Source of the DNA: Rhodeus uyekii
Lineage: Eukaryota > Chordata > Actinopteri > Cypriniformes > Acheilognathidae
Length of the DNA: 64,000 nt
Assembly: GCA_037043235.1 (NCBI GenBank)
Contig: JAWRVZ010000028.1
Span: 857,001 to 921,000 of the forward strand
Direction: 5' to 3'
Part shown: positions 60,210 to 64,000 of the stretch, piece after piece
Layout of the letters: each line of letters opens with the position of its first letter
Position numbering within the stretch: position 1 is the stretch's first letter
Notes under the pieces: generated by a model
Databases searched by the model: none
Seen by the model: only the letters and a program-made list of their open reading frames with translations
Told to the model about the DNA's origin: nothing
Made by a program: the position numbers and the translations under genes

Positions 60210-63200
60210 TCAGACAGTATGTTTTGTGGTAAGGCCGATCTTTGCTTCCTCAACATCGTCCACATCTGGTATGGGGTCATACTGACGTCTGTATAAAACA
60301 CGAGTCACTAGCGTGATGATGAACATCTCCACGATCAACAGCTGTTGACTTATCACTGTGGAAAGAAATTGGCGGTATTATAGAGAACCATTAATACCAG
60401 ACTCTTTAAGTATGTGTAGACAGATTAATCAAGAATTAAAAAGGACAGTCCAACCAACAATATATATATATATATATATATAGTAATAACAATTCTGTTG
60501 CCTCATTTAACTCATGTCTTTCTTTTTTTAGTGGAACGCAACATATTCACAGTAGAATGCCAAATATGAAAGTGAATAGTGATCAATAAGATTATCACAG
60601 AATAATGTTTAAAAATCTACTTGAATACTAAAGGAATTAAGGTTGTATTACTTTGATGAGAGATTTATGTGGGTTTTTTTTTAGTTTTACAATCCCAGGG
60701 TCCCCATTCACTTTCATTAAAAGAGTTCTCTATTTGCATTTCACAGGAGAAAGAAGAAACTCATACAGGTTTGGAATGACATGAGGGTAAGTAAATAGTG
60801 ACAGAATATTAATTTTAGGTTGAACTACCCCTTTAAGTCCTGTGCTCTATGATGATTTAACAGGATTGCTGTGTTTCTGCAACATGATGGTACTCACAGT
60901 ATCCACGGGTCTGGGAGGTGTAAGGTGGTGCGCAGGCAATAACCCCATTCACTGCAAGTATGTTAATGATGGCAGTTTGCAGCTGGCTTAGAATCAGCAC
61001 CAACTACGGGCAGATATAATTGAAGAATCATGGGTAACATTCATTCTCGGGCCGGGCACAAATCTCACGATTCGATTCACAAGTTTACGATACGATTTAT
61101 TTGGACATATGTCATGGCAAATGTTCTCAAGGAAAAAAATAACCACTAACTTTATAATTTTCTGTATTTTCCCAGTTGAAAGAAACACTCAAGAATGATT
61201 ACGTGAGACATGATACAGATTTCAGTAATTATACTGTATCTTTCATCATATACATCTAGAATTTCATAATAAACTAAGCATAATAAACTAGGCAGAATTG
61301 AAAATCTAAGACTTTCATATCAAAAGTATTTACAATGTTCTGTTTATTCATCAACTGAAAAAAGTTGACGAATAGATCGATTTTTGGGATTTATGAATCA
61401 ATATCAGTTCATAAAAATGAGAATCGATTAAAATAGAGAAATCTACATTTTTACCCAGCCCTAATTCATTCCAGCAATTCTGATGACCAAGTATGTTGTA
61501 AAATTATAAGGAATAAGTACAAAACACACACAAACCTGATACATGGCATATTTAGGGATCATTTTAAGGGTGCGTAATGCCTCTCGCACATGCATGAACA
61601 TGATTGCAACAGGCCAAAGGGCGATAATGGTGAGAACGCCGACAAATGAGTTTATATATATGGCTGATCCACTGGAAGCCTATAGATCAGAGAAAGAGAC
61701 ACTCTGTAAGTCTTCTTAAGTTAATACATAGCTATAATAACAATAGCTATAATAACTTAGCTATTAAAATACTTGCAGTGTATACTTACGTCAGATGCAT
61801 TATAGTTGCCATTCGTCCAAAGGACTATAGAAAGGATGGTGAAGACTAATTTCAACAGAGCAAACTGGTAGGACCCCAGTTTCAATATAAACAAAGATCG
61901 TCTGAAAAAGCAAGGCACAAAAAAATAAAAATACTGTATATATGTATGATATTCCAGGTCACATGATCCCACCCATAGGAAGTTCTCATGAAATAGGATT
62001 GCATTAAATTTGAGTTTGATAATGGAAGTCTTACATAACACGGATATACTTTAAAGTCAATGGTTCCAGGACACACAAACTGCTCCTTTCTTCCAGATAG
62101 CAAAGGGTGCAATGGCCCTGAGGTGCCCATTTTAAGTTATGCGGCAAGCATGATAAAGACCTCGTATTTGCAGAAGAGTTGAATGGCCAGAGGTGCACTC
62201 ATCCTGACATTCAGTAGAAGATATGGACAATGGCAAATTGTAATTTGTCAATTCTTTGCCTAATGGCTAACTGGCCAAGATGGAGGTGCAACTTTGTTGT
62301 TATTCATTTATTTGTTTTTATTCATTTATACACTTTATTTCAGATCTAGATGTTATATGAACATTTCTTATTTTCATTTAGTAACTACAGTAATCCCTCG
62401 TTTATTGCGGTTAATGTGGACCGGAACCCCCCGCGATAGGTAAAAAATCCACAAAGTAGGATCAGCCAATCAGCTCACGGGATACATTCACTCGTGCTCT
62501 CTTTGGTCGATCTCGCGCCGGGAACCAATCACGTGTCTTGTCTGAGTGCCCATGGGTGTGTACAAAGCTTCTGAGAGTTTCTCTCTTTGTCTGGCATCCT
62601 GGGAAACCGTTTAACTTGCATCACGATGAAGCAACGCTGCTTTCCGCAATACGGCTGCTGATATAGTGGCGAGGGATTACTGTATAGACTAAAATAAAGT
62701 ATAACTGAAATAAAAAATATAGAAATGTTTTTTTTTTAATTCAAACAAAGTACTAACGCTTATTGAAATCATTATTTTTTTTAAATTATTTTAAAAATCA
62801 AAAATAAAATTTCCAGGTATAGAAATAACACCTCAAATATCCATATTTCCCAAAACAATGGCAATGTTGCCATTTTATGTCATCTTGAGGCCCCCTAGTG
62901 GCCCCAGGTCCCTAGTTAGAATCACTGTCATGGATACTTCAGGGTGGGCTGCTTTGATTTGGGAAAATAAAGGACCACCCAGAGCACCCTTGCAGCTGAA
63001 CAGCAATGCACTACTATGTGCACTTAAAATTCCCTAGCAACACCCTAGCAACCAGCCCCAATACCATAGAGTTGTGTTAGCAATTTTTGCAGAGGTAAAA
63101 TCTGACGGCATGTGACGTGCACACTTCAAGGTTTGATTACCGTGTGATGGGGACATTTGGCAGACATGGGCAGCAGCAGCAGCAAGGTCCTGTGCTGATC

Positions 63201-63991
63201 TTAAACGACTTTTTCTCATAGCGCCTGAGAAAACCATCATCTCCTCCGACCTCTTCAATCATGAGAATCAGGAACTTGAAGACCACAACTGCAAAGTATC
63301 TGCCAATTGAGTCAGAAATATGCTAATGTTGTTGCTGTGGGTCTCGCTTGCATACACCCTCAAATCCAATTCAAAGCTGTGTACGCTACAAAATATATGG
63401 GACAGTTAATATGTTTTGAGTGCAAAATAAAAAGTTTGACCACTAACGAATTACAGTTAACAAATAATTTATACTTTACTCTTTCAAGCATTCCACACTG
63501 GACACAAGTAGAGCACTAATGGGGAACTCACGTGGCGGATGTCATATCAGTGAACATTGTGGCCCTTGGAACCCACATGCCCAAACAAGACATTGTAGCA
63601 ATGACCTGAAAAAGATAAAAGCATAACACCTCAAGATGAACTTGAGACTCATAACCTCTCACCCAGGGAGTTACGCTCTTGAAATGACTAACCGTATATT
63701 CATTGCCTCAGTTTCCAACTGGGTGGACAGATAAACCAGCTCTAATTAGGAATTATTAGGAATTTTTAAAAAACAGATTATAAAATAACAGAAGACAGGG
63801 AGGGACGTAACCAACAAATGATTGATTGATGGAACTCACTGGTGCTGCTCCGGTTACCCAGATGATTATGCTTTTCTTATTTGCTGGTACTTTCTTATAG
63901 ATGTAGACGCATTCTTCAATGAAAACCAGCATAGACACTGCGGCCATTAAAGTCAGCACCGAGAAGAGGACTACGCCAAAGATATCCAACT
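60210..63991 (-). CDS. slc51a: organic solute transporter alpha-like protein, 5'-partial
   Basis: Seven exons in transcript order: 63991-63840, 63605-63532, 63299-63141, 61901-61790, 61679-61536, 61003-60898 and 60355-60210 (stop TGA). They total 893 nt, in phase. OST-alpha is a seven-pass membrane protein that works with OST-beta to export bile acids and steroids basolaterally. The order is: a first visible helix (FGVVLFSVLTLMAAVSML), EECVYIYKKVP, a second segment with GMWVPRATMFTDM, YFAVVVFKFLILMIEEVGG, and then the family's Cys cluster GPCCCCCPC. Further helices follow, with IACAPPYTSQTR, and a polar tail ending KHTV. The N-terminal exon(s) lie off the right edge. Teleosts have several OST-alpha-like genes, so the exact paralogue is uncertain. 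Confidence 0.85.
60680..60836. mobile_element. MITE end (GAGGGTAAGTAAATAGTGAC type)
   Basis: GGTTTGGAATGACATGAGGG, then TTTTAGGTTGAACTACCCCT and TTAAG, matching the repeat family at 7223-7489 and 17508-17601. It lies in the last intron of the SLC51A-like gene. Confidence 0.6.
61047..61463. mobile_element. hAT-type MITE with perfect 8-bp duplication
   Basis: 417 bp between ATTCATTC at 61039-61046 and ATTCATTC at 61464-61471. The ends TCGGGCCGGGCA and ACCCAGCCCTA are degenerate inverted repeats. ATTCGATTC/GAATCGATT motifs sit inside each end. It lies in an intron of the SLC51A-like gene. Confidence 0.8.
62388..62682. mobile_element. pogo/Tigger-like element, family 3, copy B
   Basis: A 295-bp internally deleted copy with TA on both sides and ends CAGTAATCCCTCGTTTATTG / GTGGCGAGGGATTACTG. 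The interior matches the copy at 54512-55202. It lies in an intron of the SLC51A-like gene. Confidence 0.88.
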
Positions 63992-64000
63992 CTGAGAAAC

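Noticed and set aside
63034..63258. Minus-strand frame with a poly-Ala run
   Set aside because: It is an out-of-frame reading of the SLC51A-like exon. The correct frame gives the family's cysteine cluster.
1..64000. CRISPR array, operon or bacterial-type system
   Set aside because: No regularly spaced repeats of that kind, no operon-like spacing; the whole window is intron-containing vertebrate DNA.

Overview
The window is vertebrate nuclear DNA from a teleost fish, most likely a cypriniform. It has intron-split genes with GT/AG boundaries and AT-rich intergenic DNA. Fish-type transposons are dense (Tc1, pogo/Tigger, hAT, L2 and L1 LINEs, a tRNA-derived SINE, LTR elements). The CRH precursor is very close to the zebrafish crhb product as I remember it. 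I could not fix the species, and no prokaryotic or organellar sequence was seen.

Left part (1-7.1 kb): the last six visible exons of a MuRF-family TRIM gene (trim55-like, + strand; its RING exon lies off the left edge) run tail to tail into a complete corticotropin-releasing hormone gene (crhb, - strand) with a TATA box and a 5' non-coding exon. The CRH/TRIM55 pair is also together on human 8q13.

Middle (7.1-39 kb): about 32 kb with no gene I can support. It holds a solo LTR with a 5-bp target duplication, a hAT element carrying a SINE, an LTR fragment split by a small inverted-repeat element, several pogo/Tigger elements, a foldback element, a Tc1 fragment and an L1 tail. Between them are long repeat-poor AT-rich stretches with homeodomain- and octamer-like motifs, which are candidate conserved regulatory DNA. 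One exon-like segment with acceptor and poly(A) signal sits at 22.5 kb.

Right part (39-64 kb): pcyt1b (+ strand, 8 coding exons, 343 residues; CTP:phosphocholine cytidylyltransferase beta) and pdk3 (- strand, 11 coding exons, 402 residues; pyruvate dehydrogenase kinase 3) are complete. They converge tail to tail near 50.1 kb. PCYT1B and PDK3 are also neighbours on human Xp22. The last gene (- strand, 7 visible exons) is an organic solute transporter alpha-like (SLC51A family) gene whose 5' end lies off the right edge.

The genes are unrelated in function: muscle ubiquitin-ligase/scaffold, stress neuropeptide, phosphatidylcholine synthesis, pyruvate flux control, and steroid/bile-acid transport. 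The most interesting structures are an apparently chimeric Tigger transposon at 35.9-37.1 kb and an inverted pair of Tigger copies flanking pcyt1b exons 3-7. The third is the junction between two blocks that lie on different human chromosomes, filled with possible regulatory DNA.
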